From: an uncultured Sphingomonas sp.
GTDB lineage: Bacteria; Pseudomonadota; Alphaproteobacteria; Sphingomonadales; Sphingomonadaceae
Assembly (NCBI GenBank): GCA_913776045.1
Contig: CAJYOI010000045.1
Coordinates: 1-64,000, forward strand
DNA length: 64,000 bases
Direction of reading: 5' to 3'
A model generated the notes under the pieces. The model saw only the letters and a program-made list of their open reading frames with translations. It was not told the DNA's origin and ran no database searches. The translations under genes and the position numbers were made by a program. Numbering within the stretch: position 1 is the first letter of the stretch; every line of letters begins with the position of its first letter. Positions 7,369 through 17,671 of the stretch are shown piece after piece.

Positions 7369-9792
7369 GTGCATGACCTGACCGACCTTCCCGCGCCGCT
7401 GACCGGCTGGTTCGCCGCGCGGGGATGGGCGCCGCGCCGGCATCAGCGTGAGATGCTGAGCGCGGGGCGGGCAAGCGAGCACGCGCTGCTCGTTGCGCCG
7501 ACGGGTGCGGGTAAGACGCTGTCGGGCTTCCTCCCCAGCCTTGCTGACCTGATCGAGACGCCCGACTTCGACGGGCTCCACACCCTCTACGTTTCGCCGC
7601 TCAAGGCGCTGGCGGTCGATGTCCAGCGCAACCTTATGACACCGATCGAGGAGATGGGCGTCCCGATCCGGGTCGAGTCGCGCAGCGGCGATACCCCCTC
7701 GGATCGCAAAGCCCGTCAGCGTGCCAAGCCCCCGCATATCCTGCTGACGACGCCCGAATCCTTGAGCCTGCTGCTCAGCTACCCCGACAGTTTCGAGATG
7801 TTCGCGCGGCTGAAGACCGTGGTGATCGACGAGGTCCACGCCTTCGCCACCGGCAAGCGCGGCGACCTGCTGAGCCTCGGCCTCGCGCGACTCCAAACGA
7901 TCGCGCTGGACATGCGCCGCGTCGCGCTGTCGGCGACGGTGGCCGATCCCGACGGCTATCGCGCATGGCTCGCGCCCGATGGCGACATCGACACCGTCCG
8001 GCTGGTCCGCGGTGAGCCCGGTGCCGACCCGAACATCGCGATCCTGCTGCCCCAGGGCCGTGTGCCGTGGTCGGGCCATTCGGGCCGCTATGCCGCCCCG
8101 CAAGTGATGCGCGAGATCGAGGCGAAGCAGACGACGATCGTCTTCTGCAACACCCGCAGCCTCGCCGAACTGATCTTTCAGGATCTGTGGAAGGAAAACG
8201 ACCAGGGCCTGCCGATCGGCGTCCATCACGGAAGTCTGGCAAAGGAAGCGCGGCGCAAGGTCGAGACCGCGATGGCCGACGGGCGCCTGCGCGCGCTGGT
8301 CGCGACCGCCAGCCTGGACCTGGGCGTCGACTGGGGCAATGTAGATTGCGTCATTCAGATGGGCGCTCCCAAGGGGTCCAGCCGCATGCTCCAGCGGATC
8401 GGGCGCGCCAACCACCGTCTGGACGAACCGTCCGAAGCGGTGCTCGTGCCCGGCAATCGCTTCGAGTATCTGGAGGCGCGTGCGGCCTTGGATGCGGTCG
8501 AGGCGGGGGAACTCGATCCCGACATCTTCCGCCCCGGCGCGCTCGACGTACTCGCCCAGCACATCATGGGCGTCGCCTGTGCCGCGCCCTTCGAGCGCGA
8601 CGCGCTGCTCGATGAAATCCGGGGGAGCCTGCCCTATTCGGCGCTGCACGACGAGACGTTCGACCGCGTGCTGCAGTTCATCGCCGACGGCGGCTATGCC
8701 TTGCGCGCCTATGACAAGTTCAAGCGGCTGACGAAGGGGGCGGACGGCATCTGGCGCGTCAGCCACCCGCGCTTCGTCGCGCAGCATCGGCTGAACGCGG
8801 GGATCATCGTCGATGCGGTCACACTCGACGTGCGGTTCAAGAACGGGCGCAAGCTCGGCACGGTCGAGGAATATTTCGCCTCCAGCCTGTCCGTCGGCGA
8901 CACCTTCTTCTTTGCAGGATTGAGCCTGGAGGTCGAGCGGATGGACGTCGCCGACCTGTGGGTCCGCGCGACGACCAAGCCTGCCCGTATCCCGACCTAT
9001 GTCGGCACGCGCATGGCGCTGTCGACCAACCTCGCCCACCGCGTCCGCACCTTCCTGTACGACCGCGACGAATGGCACCGCTTCCCACCCGACGTGCGCG
9101 AATGGCTGGAGGTGCAGGATCGACGATCGATGCTTCCCGCCCCCGACCAGCTGCTGGTCGAGACGTTCGAGCGCGAGGGGCGGCACTATATGGTCGCCTA
9201 CAGTTTCGAGGGCTGGAACGCGCATCAGTCGCTGGGCATGCTCATCACGCGGCGGATGGAGGCGATGGGACTCAAACCGCTCGGCTTCGTGTCCAACGAC
9301 TATGCGCTCGCCTGTTACGGGTTGGAGCCGATCGACGATCCGGCCGCGCTGTTCAGCCCCGAAATCCTGGAGCATGAATTCGTCGATTGGGTGCAGGGAT
9401 CGAATCTGCTGAAGCGAGCCTTCCGCGAGGTTGCGGTGATCGGCGGCCTCGTCGAGCGCCAGCATCCCGGCAAGCGCAAATCGGGCAAGCAGGTCACTTT
9501 TTCAACCGACCTGATCTACGACGTGCTGCGCAAATACGAACCGACGCACCTGCTGCTCCAGGCCGCGTGGGACGACGCGCGGGCGCGGATGACCGATGTC
9601 GGGCGTCTGGCCGATCTGCTCGACCGCGCCGGTCGCACGATGCTGCACGCCCGGCTCGATCGGATCAGTCCGCTGGCGGTGCCGGTGATGGTGTTGATCG
9701 GGCGCGAGAGCGTGGCGCAGTCCGGGGCGGCGGACGACGCGCTGCTGACCGAGGCGGAGGCGCTGGCGGCCGAGGCGATGGCGCTGGATTAG
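7369..9792 (+). CDS. Ligase-associated DEXH-box DNA helicase (Lhr family)
   Basis: An 807-residue superfamily 2 helicase. Walker A lies in APTGAGKT (43-50), the DEVH box is at 154-157, TTPESL and SATVADP are motifs Ib and III, and QRIGRANHR is motif VI. An Lhr-type winged-helix and C-terminal region follows. Length matches the ligase-associated Lhr2-like subgroup (about 800) and not the 1500-residue Lhr. Translation starts at GTG 7369 (VHDLTDLPAPLTGWF); the ATG at 7373 is out of frame. The partner ligase is not encoded in this window. Confidence 0.93.
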   Translation: MHDLTDLPAPLTGWFAARGWAPRRHQREMLSAGRASEHALLVAPTGAGKTLSGFLPSLADLIETPDFDGLHTLYVSPLKALAVDVQRNLMTPIEEMGVPIRVESRSGDTPSDRKARQRAKPPHILLTTPESLSLLLSYPDSFEMFARLKTVVIDEVHAFATGKRGDLLSLGLARLQTIALDMRRVALSATVADPDGYRAWLAPDGDIDTVRLVRGEPGADPNIAILLPQGRVPWSGHSGRYAAPQVMREIEAKQTTIVFCNTRSLAELIFQDLWKENDQGLPIGVHHGSLAKEARRKVETAMADGRLRALVATASLDLGVDWGNVDCVIQMGAPKGSSRMLQRIGRANHRLDEPSEAVLVPGNRFEYLEARAALDAVEAGELDPDIFRPGALDVLAQHIMGVACAAPFERDALLDEIRGSLPYSALHDETFDRVLQFIADGGYALRAYDKFKRLTKGADGIWRVSHPRFVAQHRLNAGIIVDAVTLDVRFKNGRKLGTVEEYFASSLSVGDTFFFAGLSLEVERMDVADLWVRATTKPARIPTYVGTRMALSTNLAHRVRTFLYDRDEWHRFPPDVREWLEVQDRRSMLPAPDQLLVETFEREGRHYMVAYSFEGWNAHQSLGMLITRRMEAMGLKPLGFVSNDYALACYGLEPIDDPAALFSPEILEHEFVDWVQGSNLLKRAFREVAVIGGLVERQHPGKRKSGKQVTFSTDLIYDVLRKYEPTHLLLQAAWDDARARMTDVGRLADLLDRAGRTMLHARLDRISPLAVPVMVLIGRESVAQSGAADDALLTEAEALAAEAMALD

Positions 9793-9798
9793 CCCGCG

Positions 9799-9879
9799 CG
9801 TGCTCCCGCGCAGGCGGGAGCCTAGAGCCACGAGCCACGACCTCTGTCACTCTGGGCTCCCGCCTTCGCGGGAGCACGG
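9799..9879. repeat. Intergenic palindromic repeat after lhr
   Basis: CGTGCTCCCGCGCAGGCGGG at 9799-9818 is inverted as CCCGCCTTCGCGGGAGCACG at 9859-9878, around a short A/C-rich middle. The same type of arm (CCCGC-GAAGGC-GGGA) recurs at 11616-11712, 28272-28352 and 51747-51845. Confidence 0.8.
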
Positions 9880-9941
9880 TGAGAACTTGCAAGCGGCCCA
9901 GCACAGGCATAGCCTCTCGTGCATAACCCGGAGAGGATGCG

Positions 9942-10898
9942 ATGGGCGTTCCCGCCATCATGCTGCCGCTGCTCGGTCTGCTGCCGCTCGCCGCCGACGT
10001 CGCGCAGGCGCCGGTGCCCGCGGAAACCCCGCCGCTCGCGCTGACGTTGGTCGACGACCGCATGACCGTGCCCGTCCAGATCGCCGGCGCCGGGCCGTTC
10101 CGCTTCGTGATCGACACCGGGTCCGAACGCACCGTCATTTCGCGCCAGTTGGCCGGGACATTGGGCCTGGCGTCGGCAGGCGCGGTCAATGTCGTGACGA
10201 TGAGCGGGCGGACGCGGGTCGGCACCGTCGTCATCCCCTCGCTTCGCCTGTCCAGCGTACCGGGCATCGGCCGGATCGACGCGCCCGCGCTCGATGCGCA
10301 GGATCTGGGCGGCATGGGGCTGCTGGGCATCGATACGCTCCAGGATCACAAGGTCGTCATCGACCTGGATACGAAGACGATGGCGGTAGCGCCGTCGGTG
10401 AAGCTCAAGCGCACGCCCGCCGCCGCACCGGGCGAGATCGTCGTGCGCGCACGATCGACGATGGGGCAGTTGATCGTCACCGACGCCGACGTCGATGGGA
10501 CGAAGGTGCGGGTCGTGCTCGACACCGGGTCGGCGGTGACGATCGGCAATTCGGCGCTGAAGCGACTGATGCAGCGCACCGGCCGCTTTCAGCCGGTGAC
10601 CGTCTATAGCGCGACTGGCGGTGCGGTGACCGCCGACTATGGCCGTGCGGGCCGCATCCGGCTGGCGAGCGTCCAGTTCAACGATATGCCGATCGCCTTC
10701 GCCGACGTCGCGCCCTTCGCGCATTTCGGCCTGGATAAGCGCCCCGCGCTGATGCTGGGCATGGACGCGCTGAAGTCGTTTCGCCGCGTCGACATCGATT
10801 TCGCCAATCGCGAGGCGCGCTTCCTGCTGCCGCGTGGGATCGCGACATCGGGCGCCTGTCGCATCGATTGCGGCCGGGCGTCGCGATTGGGCAGCTAA
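9942..10898 (+). CDS. Tandem retropepsin-like aspartic protease, probably secreted
   Basis: A 318-residue protein with a hydrophobic N-terminal segment (about 1-20) consistent with a signal peptide or anchor. It holds two retropepsin-like repeats. The first has FVIDTGSERTVIS with DTG at 58-60 and a GLLGID flap-side motif near 126-131; the second has VVLDTGSAVTIG with DTG at 194-196 and a matching MLGMDAL motif. Two DTG lobes in one chain would form a single-chain pseudo-dimer, as in the Asp_protease_2 group. It sits between lhr and pdeM. The substrate is unknown. Confidence 0.8.
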   Translation: MGVPAIMLPLLGLLPLAADVAQAPVPAETPPLALTLVDDRMTVPVQIAGAGPFRFVIDTGSERTVISRQLAGTLGLASAGAVNVVTMSGRTRVGTVVIPSLRLSSVPGIGRIDAPALDAQDLGGMGLLGIDTLQDHKVVIDLDTKTMAVAPSVKLKRTPAAAPGEIVVRARSTMGQLIVTDADVDGTKVRVVLDTGSAVTIGNSALKRLMQRTGRFQPVTVYSATGGAVTADYGRAGRIRLASVQFNDMPIAFADVAPFAHFGLDKRPALMLGMDALKSFRRVDIDFANREARFLLPRGIATSGACRIDCGRASRLGS

Positions 10899-10938
10899 GC
10901 GCTTGAATCCGCGACTCGCGTGCGTGTAAGGGCGCGGC

Positions 10939-11601
10939 ATGGTTCGCTTTTCGTTCGCAGGAGTAGAGCTCGACGCGCTGCGCGAAGGCGCGCTCTACTG
11001 GCCGGCGCGACGCGCGCTGCTGGTCGCCGACCTGCATTTCGAAAAGGCGAGCTGGTTCGCGAGCTTCGGCCAGCATCTGCCGCCCTATGATTCGCTCATG
11101 ACGCTCGACGCGTTGACCACGCTGGTCGAACGGACTGGCGCGCAGGAGATCTGGTGCCTGGGCGACAGTTTTCACGACTCTAAGGGCTGCGAGCGCCTGC
11201 CGCAGGCGGCGCAGGATCGCCTCCGCGCGCTGACCGCGGCGACCCGCTGGACGTGGATCACGGGCAACCATGACGCGCATCTGGTCGATCACTGCGGTGG
11301 CGAGATCGTCGACGAAGCGGTGGTGGACGGGCTGGTCCTGCGCCACGAGGCCTCGCCGGCCGACCCGCGGCCCGAGCTGTCGGGGCACTTCCACCCCAAG
11401 CTGCGCGTGCGCGTGCGCGGCAAACAGGTCGCTCGGCGTTGTTTCGTCGCGACGCCGACGAAGCTGATCCTGCCGGCGTTCGGCGCGCTGACCGGCGGGC
11501 TGGACGTCGATCACCCGGAGATCGTGCGCGCGGTGGGGGCGGGCGCGCAGGCTCTTGTCGCGCTCGACGACCGGCTGCTGCGGTTTCCGATCGCGGCGTG
11601 A
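10939..11601 (+). CDS. pdeM: Ligase-associated DNA repair endonuclease PdeM
   Basis: A 220-residue calcineurin-like metallophosphoesterase. Metal-binding motifs appear in order: DLHFEK, GDSFHD, GNHDAH and GHFHPK. This arrangement, with the start VRFSFAGVELDAL, matches PdeM, which is part of the ligase-associated bacterial DNA repair set. It follows the retropepsin gene by 40 bases on the same strand. The usual partners present in the window are the helicase and the beta-CASP exonuclease. Confidence 0.9.
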   Translation: MVRFSFAGVELDALREGALYWPARRALLVADLHFEKASWFASFGQHLPPYDSLMTLDALTTLVERTGAQEIWCLGDSFHDSKGCERLPQAAQDRLRALTAATRWTWITGNHDAHLVDHCGGEIVDEAVVDGLVLRHEASPADPRPELSGHFHPKLRVRVRGKQVARRCFVATPTKLILPAFGALTGGLDVDHPEIVRAVGAGAQALVALDDRLLRFPIAA

Positions 11602-11615
11602 GCGGCCCCATCAGT

Positions 11616-11712
11616 CGTCATTCCCGCGAAGGCGGGAATCCATAGTCGCTGAATGCTGTGAGTCTCACGAGAGCCAGCCAGAATTGATCCCCGCCTTCGC
11701 GGGGATGACGAC
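11616..11712. repeat. Intergenic palindromic repeat between pdeM and polA
   Basis: GTCATTCCCGCGAAGGCGGG begins the left side (11617-11636) and CCCCGCCTTCGCGGGGATGA ends the right side (about 11690-11709). Each side is itself a hairpin, and the two are roughly inverted. The interior CAGCCAGAATTGATC recurs in the copy at 51747-51845. Confidence 0.8.
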
Positions 11713-11772
11713 GGAAAGCTTTTAGGCTCTCAACCGCTTTAGCAAACCCCAACCCCCTGCTATCGCGCGTCT

Positions 11773-14547
11773 ATGCCCCACCTCTACCTCGTCGACGGCT
11801 CCGGCTACATCTTCCGCGCCTATCACCGCCTGCCGCCGCTGACGAACAAGCACGGCGAGCCGGTGGGCGCGGTCTATGGCTATACGACGATGCTGTGGCG
11901 GCTGGCCGACGACCTGCACAAGGCGGACGGGCCGACGCACATGGCCGTGGTGCTCGACAAGTCGTCGCAGAGCTTCCGCAACGAACTCTACGACCAGTAC
12001 AAGGCGCACCGCCCGCCGCCGCCCGAGGATCTGGTGCCCCAGTTCCCGATGATCCGCGATGCAACGCGGGCCTTCTCGCTGCCGTGCATCGACGAGGAAG
12101 GGTGGGAGGCCGACGACCTGATCGCCAGTTACGCCAAGGCGGCACTGGCGCAGGGTTGGCAGGTCACGATCGTGTCCTCCGACAAGGACCTGATGCAGCT
12201 GGTCGAGGATGGCAGCCTCGACATGCTCGACACGATGAACAACCGCCGCATCCAGTCGGCGGAGGTGTTCGAGAAGTTCGGCGTGCCCCCGAACAAGGTC
12301 GGCGAGGTGCTGGCGCTGATGGGCGACAGCGTCGACAACGTCCCCGGCGTCCCCGGCGTGGGGCCGAAGACCGCGGCGAAGCTGATCCAGGAACATGGCG
12401 ACGTCGAAGCCGTGCTTGCCGCGGCGCCTGAGATGAAAAAGGGCAAGCTGCGCGACAATCTGATCGAGCACGCCGACAAGGCCCGGATCAGCCGCAAGCT
12501 GGTCGAACTTGCCTGCGACGTGCCGCTGCCCGATGCGCTCGAAGACCTGGAGCTGAAGGGCATTCCCGATGCCCCCTTACGCGCCTTTCTGGAGCATCAC
12601 GGCTTCAAGTCGCTGCTGGCGAAGCTCGGCACCGGCGCGAGTGCGGCCGATGCGCCGGTCGAGACGCCGGACGTTCCCGGCATGCCCGACGTCGACGCCG
12701 ACCCGCCATGCGATCACGATGCGTATGAGACGGTGGTCGATCCCGAACGGCTCGACCATTGGGTCCAGATCGCGCGCCATCAGGGCTTCGTCGCGATCGA
12801 TACCGAGACGACAGGGCTCGATGCGACGCGCGCGGAGCTGGTCGGGGTGAGTCTGGCGCTCGCCCCGAACCTCGCCTGCTATGTGCCCGTCGGCCACGGC
12901 GGCAGCGACATGTTCGCCGAGCGGCCGCAGCAGATCGATCGCGCGGTTGTGATCGAGAAGCTGAAGCCGCTGCTCGAGGACCCAAGCGTCCTAAAGATCG
13001 GCCATAACCTGAAATACGACATGATCGTGCTCGGGCGGCTGGGCATCGCGCTCGCGCCGTATGACGACACGATCGTGATGAGCTTCGACCTCGACGCCGG
13101 GCTGCACGGCCACGGCATGGACGAGCTCGCCGCGACCCATCTGTCGCATTCGTGCATCGCGTACAAGGACGTGACGGGGACGGGCAAGAAAGCGATCGGC
13201 TTCCACGAAGTCGATCTGAAGGCGGCGACCCGCTATGCTGCCGAGGATGCCGACGTCACGCTCAGGCTGTGGCGGCGCCTGAAGCCGCGGCTGGCGTTCG
13301 AGGGGTCGACCCGCGTGTACGAGACGGTGGATCGGCCGCTGCCTGCGGTCATCGCCGGCATGGAAATGCACGGGATCAAGGTCGATGCCGAGATCCTCGC
13401 CCGCCTGTCGGCCGATTTCTCGACCCAGATCGCCGCGCTGGAGGAGAAAATCCATGCCATCGCCGGCTTCAAGTTCTCGATCGGCAGTCCAAAGCAGCTC
13501 GGCGACGTGCTGTTCGACAAGATGGGGATCAAGGGCGGACGCAAGGGCAAGTCGGGCGTCTACTCGACCGACGTGAACGAACTCGAGCGGATCGCCGCCG
13601 ACAAGGATTCGCCCGGTCGCGAGATGGTGGTGAAGGTGCTCGACTGGCGCCAGCTGTCGAAGCTGAAGTCGACCTACACCGACGCTTTGCAGGCGCAGAT
13701 CAATCCAGCCACGGGGCGCGTCCACACAAGCTACAGCCTGACCGGTGCGCAGACCGGGCGGCTGTCGTCGACCGATCCGAATTTGCAGAACATCCCGATC
13801 CGCACCGAAACCGGCCGCCAGATTCGCGATGCCTTCGTGGCGGATGCGGGCAACGTCATCCTGTCGGCCGACTATTCGCAGATCGAACTGCGCCTCGCCG
13901 CGCACATCGCCGACGTGCCGCAGCTGCGCGAGGCATTCGAGCGCGGCGACGACATTCACAGCATGACCGCACAGGAGCTGTTCGGTGTTGTGGACCGCGA
14001 CACGCGCGGGCGGGCCAAGACAATCAACTTCGCGATCCTCTACGGCATCAGCCGCTGGGGCCTGGCGGGGCGTCTCGACGTCACGCCCGACGAGGCGCAG
14101 GCGATGATCAGCCGCTATTTCGAACGCTTCCCGGGCATCAACCGCTACATCGCCGACACGCTGCAGGAGGCGAAGGCGCGCGGATACACGACGACGCTGT
14201 TCGGGCGAAAGACCCACTTCCCGCGAATCAAGGCGCCCAACCCGAACGAGCGGGCCGGCTCCGAGCGCGCGGCGATCAACGCGCCGATCCAAGGGACCAG
14301 CGCCGACATTATCAAGCGCGCGATGACCCGAATGGGACCGGCGCTGGCCGAGGCGGGGCTGGGGCATGTGCGGATGCTGCTGCAGGTCCACGACGAACTG
14401 GTGTTCGAACTACCGGAGGCCGACGTGGCGGCGGCGACCGAGGTTATCCGCCGCGTCATGGAGACGGCGGCCGAACCTGCGGTCAAGCTGACCGTGCCGC
14501 TGGGGGTCGAGATCGGCACCGGCAAGAGCTGGGGCGCGGCGCATTGA
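11773..14547 (+). CDS. polA: DNA polymerase I
   Basis: A 924-residue polymerase that removes primers and fills gaps. The 5'-3' exonuclease domain is at about 1-290 (YLVDGSGYIFRAYH, then a helix-hairpin-helix around VPGVPGVGPKTA). The 3'-5' proofreading domain keeps its acidic residues (DTE at 343-345). The polymerase domain has motif A DYSQIELR (D700), the O-helix around RAKTINFAILYG, and motif C VHDE (H873, D874). All three activities therefore look intact. The ATG at 11773 gives the expected MPHLYLVDG start. Confidence 0.97.
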   Translation: MPHLYLVDGSGYIFRAYHRLPPLTNKHGEPVGAVYGYTTMLWRLADDLHKADGPTHMAVVLDKSSQSFRNELYDQYKAHRPPPPEDLVPQFPMIRDATRAFSLPCIDEEGWEADDLIASYAKAALAQGWQVTIVSSDKDLMQLVEDGSLDMLDTMNNRRIQSAEVFEKFGVPPNKVGEVLALMGDSVDNVPGVPGVGPKTAAKLIQEHGDVEAVLAAAPEMKKGKLRDNLIEHADKARISRKLVELACDVPLPDALEDLELKGIPDAPLRAFLEHHGFKSLLAKLGTGASAADAPVETPDVPGMPDVDADPPCDHDAYETVVDPERLDHWVQIARHQGFVAIDTETTGLDATRAELVGVSLALAPNLACYVPVGHGGSDMFAERPQQIDRAVVIEKLKPLLEDPSVLKIGHNLKYDMIVLGRLGIALAPYDDTIVMSFDLDAGLHGHGMDELAATHLSHSCIAYKDVTGTGKKAIGFHEVDLKAATRYAAEDADVTLRLWRRLKPRLAFEGSTRVYETVDRPLPAVIAGMEMHGIKVDAEILARLSADFSTQIAALEEKIHAIAGFKFSIGSPKQLGDVLFDKMGIKGGRKGKSGVYSTDVNELERIAADKDSPGREMVVKVLDWRQLSKLKSTYTDALQAQINPATGRVHTSYSLTGAQTGRLSSTDPNLQNIPIRTETGRQIRDAFVADAGNVILSADYSQIELRLAAHIADVPQLREAFERGDDIHSMTAQELFGVVDRDTRGRAKTINFAILYGISRWGLAGRLDVTPDEAQAMISRYFERFPGINRYIADTLQEAKARGYTTTLFGRKTHFPRIKAPNPNERAGSERAAINAPIQGTSADIIKRAMTRMGPALAEAGLGHVRMLLQVHDELVFELPEADVAAATEVIRRVMETAAEPAVKLTVPLGVEIGTGKSWGAAH

Positions 14548-14589
14548 TCGACGATTCTGTCTGCCCGACGGCAATTGGATTACATTCGC

Positions 14590-16089
14590 GTGGCTGAATC
14601 CCAGCAGGATATCGCCGCGCTTGCCAAGGGTGGCCGCACGAACATCGCCGGCTTCGCGCTGCGCCTGCTTGCGCGTCTCCCATTCCTGTTCATCGCCGGG
14701 CGCCTCTACGGCCCGGATATCGTGGGCCGATTTGCATTGGCGGTGGTGGTCGTCGAATTCGCCGCGCTCGTCGCGACATTGGGGCTCAAACGGGGACTCG
14801 CGCAGGCGCTGACCAGCACCGAGAGGCCGCACGTCTGCGTCGCGTGGGACGCGATGGCCGTCGCCTTCGTCGCGTCGATGATCGCGAGTGCCATCCTCTT
14901 CGTTTTTCCTGAGGCGATGTATCCCAACAGCGAAATCTACGGCGCCGAACGCTTCCTCAGCCTGATCGTCGTTGCAGTCGCCTGGTCGGACATTAGCCTC
15001 GCCGCGCTTGCATACCGGCTTAACGTCAAGGCGCAGGTGACTGCGCGCGCGGTGGTCGAGCCGTGGACGATCTCGATCGCCGCCTGGGGCTTCTATTATG
15101 TCTCGGCGCGCGACGGGCTGATCTTCGCCTATGCCGCGTCGATGGCGGCGGCCTTGGCGGCGTCGCTCATCCCCTTCGTGCGCAGCTACGGCATTCCGCG
15201 CGGGTGGAAGCCCGAACTGCGCCCGCTGTTCGCACTTGCCCGCGCCAACATCCCGCTCGCCGGCGCCGATACGCTCGAATGGGGCACGCGCAACGTCGAC
15301 CGGTTCATCCTGGGGCTGATGTTCACGCCGACCATCGTCGGCATCTATTACATGGCGCAGCAGGTTTCGTCGCTGCCGCAGAAGCTGAAGACCAGCTTCG
15401 ACCCCGTGCTGGGGCCGGTCATTACCCAGAGCCTTAAGGACGACGACCGCTCAGCCATCGCGCGGCAGGTGCGGCAGGTGGCGTTCTGGATCGTCGCGGC
15501 GCAGCTGATGCTGACGCTGATGGGCGGCATTCCGGGGGAAGCGGTGATGGGCGTCGTCGGGCCGCAGTTCGTCTCGGGCACCGCCGCGCTGGGCTTCCTG
15601 CTGTTCGCCGAAGTGCTGGCGACACCGGGGTCGGTCAGCGAATCCGCGCTGGTCTATATGGCGCGGCACCGCAACCTGATGATCTCGGCAGCGGTGCTGA
15701 CCTTCCAGATCGTGCTGAGCTTCGTGCTGATCCTGGCGATGCGCTGGGTCGGCTGGCCGATCAACTATCAGGCGGCGGGAACGGCGGTGGCGCTGATGGT
15801 CGCGCTGCTGTGCGGGTCGATCGCCAAGAACCTGTTCCTGTCGCGACTGCTCGGCGAAAGCGTCAACCCGATCCGCTGGCCGCTGATCTGGGCGGCGCTC
15901 GCGGCGATCACCGTGGGTGGTCTGTTCACGATGTTGCCCAAGCGCCTGGAATGGGCCGAACTGCTGATCGGCATCCCCGTGATCGCCGCGACCTATGCTT
16001 TCGTGTTGTGGAAATGGGCGTTCGGCGAGGAAGACAGGGCATTGTTTCGCAAGATGCCGAAGGCGGAGGCGGAAACCGCCCCCGCCTGA
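14590..16089 (+). CDS. Polysaccharide/lipid-linked oligosaccharide flippase (Wzx/MATE-like)
   Basis: A protein of about 499 residues with roughly twelve to fourteen hydrophobic helices and a short cytoplasmic N-terminus ([17 protein letters not shown]). The topology fits the polysaccharide-transport/MVF superfamily that flips lipid-linked sugars across the inner membrane. The GTG at 14590 is the preferred start; a TTG at 14575 would add five residues. It lies 42 bases after polA on the same strand, with no terminator seen between them. No glycosyltransferase neighbour indicates which polymer it serves. Confidence 0.8.
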   Translation: MAESQQDIAALAKGGRTNIAGFALRLLARLPFLFIAGRLYGPDIVGRFALAVVVVEFAALVATLGLKRGLAQALTSTERPHVCVAWDAMAVAFVASMIASAILFVFPEAMYPNSEIYGAERFLSLIVVAVAWSDISLAALAYRLNVKAQVTARAVVEPWTISIAAWGFYYVSARDGLIFAYAASMAAALAASLIPFVRSYGIPRGWKPELRPLFALARANIPLAGADTLEWGTRNVDRFILGLMFTPTIVGIYYMAQQVSSLPQKLKTSFDPVLGPVITQSLKDDDRSAIARQVRQVAFWIVAAQLMLTLMGGIPGEAVMGVVGPQFVSGTAALGFLLFAEVLATPGSVSESALVYMARHRNLMISAAVLTFQIVLSFVLILAMRWVGWPINYQAAGTAVALMVALLCGSIAKNLFLSRLLGESVNPIRWPLIWAALAAITVGGLFTMLPKRLEWAELLIGIPVIAATYAFVLWKWAFGEEDRALFRKMPKAEAETAPA

Positions 16090-16096
16090 CGGGCCA

Positions 16097-17662
16097 TCAG
16101 TGCCGGAAGTGGCGCATGCCGGTGAAGACCATCGCCAGCCCCGCCTCGTTGGCCGCCGCGATGACTTCGTCGTCACGGATCGAGCCGCCCGGCTGGATAA
16201 CCGCGGTCGCGCCCGCCTCGACCGCGGCCAGCAGTCCGTCGGCGAAGGGGAAGAACGCGTCCGACGCGACCGCCGAACCGATCGTCTTCGGCTCCGCCCA
16301 GCCGGCCTTCTCCGCGGCGTCCTTCGCCTTCCACGCGGCGATGCGCGCGCTTTCTAGACGATTCATTTGCCCTGCGCCGACGCCCGCGGTTGCGCCGTCC
16401 TTGGCGTAGACGATCGCGTTCGACTTGACGTGCTTGGCGACCGTCCAGGCGAAGCGGCAGTCGGCGAGTTCCTGGTCCGTCGGTTGGCGCCTGGTGACGA
16501 TGGTCAGGTCGCCCAGCTGTCCGCCGTCGCGGCCCTGCAGCAGCATGCCGCCGGCGATCGACTTCAACATCATGCCCGCACGTGCCGGATCGGGCAGATC
16601 GCCGGTCAGGATCAGGCGCAGGTTCTTCTTCTTGGCGAACACGGCCTTGGCTGCGTCATCGGCGTCCGGCGCGGCGACGACTTCGGTGAAGATGCCGCTG
16701 ATCGCCTCCGCGGTCGGGCCGTCCAGAGGACGATTGACGGCGATGATCCCGCCGAACGCCGACACGCTGTCGCAGGCGAGCGCCTTTTCATAGGCCTCGA
16801 CCAGCGTCTTGCCGGTCGCGACGCCGCACGGGTTGGCGTGCTTGACGATCACCACGGTCGGCGGGCCGTCGCGGAATTCGGCGACCAGTTCCAGCGCGGC
16901 GTCGGCGTCGTTGAGATTGTTGTAGCTGAGTTCCTTGCCCTGAATCTGGCGATGGTCGGCCAGGCTGCCATCGGGCGCGAAGGCGGGCAGGTAGAGCGCG
17001 GCCGACTGATGCGGGTTCTCGCCGTAGCGCAGGGACTGGCCACGCTTCAGCGGCACGCTCAGGCGCTCGGGGAATTGCTCGCCCTGGTCGGCAAAGGCGA
17101 ACCAGCTGGCGATCATCGCGTCATATTCCGCCGTCGCGGCAAACGCCTTGGCGGCGAACTTGCGGCGCTCGTCGAGCGTCGTCACGCCGCGCGCGACCGT
17201 GTCGTAATCGGCGGGGTCGGTGACGATCGCGACGCTGTCATGATTCTTCGCGGCCGAGCGCACCATGCTCGGGCCCCCGATGTCGATGTTCTCGATGATG
17301 TCCTCGCGGCTCGCGCCCCGCGCGACCGTGGCGGCGAAGGGGTAGAGATTGACGACGACCAGGTCGATCATGCCGATGCCATGCGCATCGGCCGCAGCCA
17401 TGTGTTCGGCGGTGTCCCGCCGTGCGAGCAGGCCGCCGTGGACGATCGGGTGCAGCGTCTTCACGCGGCCGTCCATCATCTCGGGGAAGCCGGTCACATC
17501 GCTGACGTCGCGCACGTCGATGCCGGCGTCGCGGATCGACTTCGCCGTGCCGCCGGTCGATACCAGCTCGACGCCCTGGTCGGCCAGCGCGCGGGCCAGA
17601 TCGACCAAGCCGGTCTTGTCCGACACCGACAGGAGGGCGCGGCGGATGGTAACGTCGGTCAT
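16097..17662 (-). CDS. purH: Bifunctional AICAR formyltransferase/IMP cyclohydrolase
   Basis: A 521-residue enzyme for the last two steps of IMP synthesis. The N-terminal MGS-like IMP cyclohydrolase domain begins [13 protein letters not shown] and contains STGGTAKSI. The C-terminal transformylase contains the catalytic KHANPCG motif and ends FTGMRHFRH, as family members do. It is convergent with the flippase gene (7-base gap) and is the last gene of a minus-strand block with rsmB, rpe and a heparinase-like gene. Confidence 0.97.
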   Translation of the reverse strand: MTDVTIRRALLSVSDKTGLVDLARALADQGVELVSTGGTAKSIRDAGIDVRDVSDVTGFPEMMDGRVKTLHPIVHGGLLARRDTAEHMAAADAHGIGMIDLVVVNLYPFAATVARGASREDIIENIDIGGPSMVRSAAKNHDSVAIVTDPADYDTVARGVTTLDERRKFAAKAFAATAEYDAMIASWFAFADQGEQFPERLSVPLKRGQSLRYGENPHQSAALYLPAFAPDGSLADHRQIQGKELSYNNLNDADAALELVAEFRDGPPTVVIVKHANPCGVATGKTLVEAYEKALACDSVSAFGGIIAVNRPLDGPTAEAISGIFTEVVAAPDADDAAKAVFAKKKNLRLILTGDLPDPARAGMMLKSIAGGMLLQGRDGGQLGDLTIVTRRQPTDQELADCRFAWTVAKHVKSNAIVYAKDGATAGVGAGQMNRLESARIAAWKAKDAAEKAGWAEPKTIGSAVASDAFFPFADGLLAAVEAGATAVIQPGGSIRDDEVIAAANEAGLAMVFTGMRHFRH

Positions 17663-17671
17663 GGTCTTCCC

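Noticed and set aside
6061-9465. 1134-residue minus-strand frame running through lhr into the exonuclease
   Set aside because: Only the C-terminal 332 residues match the exonuclease; the upstream part is antisense of lhr.
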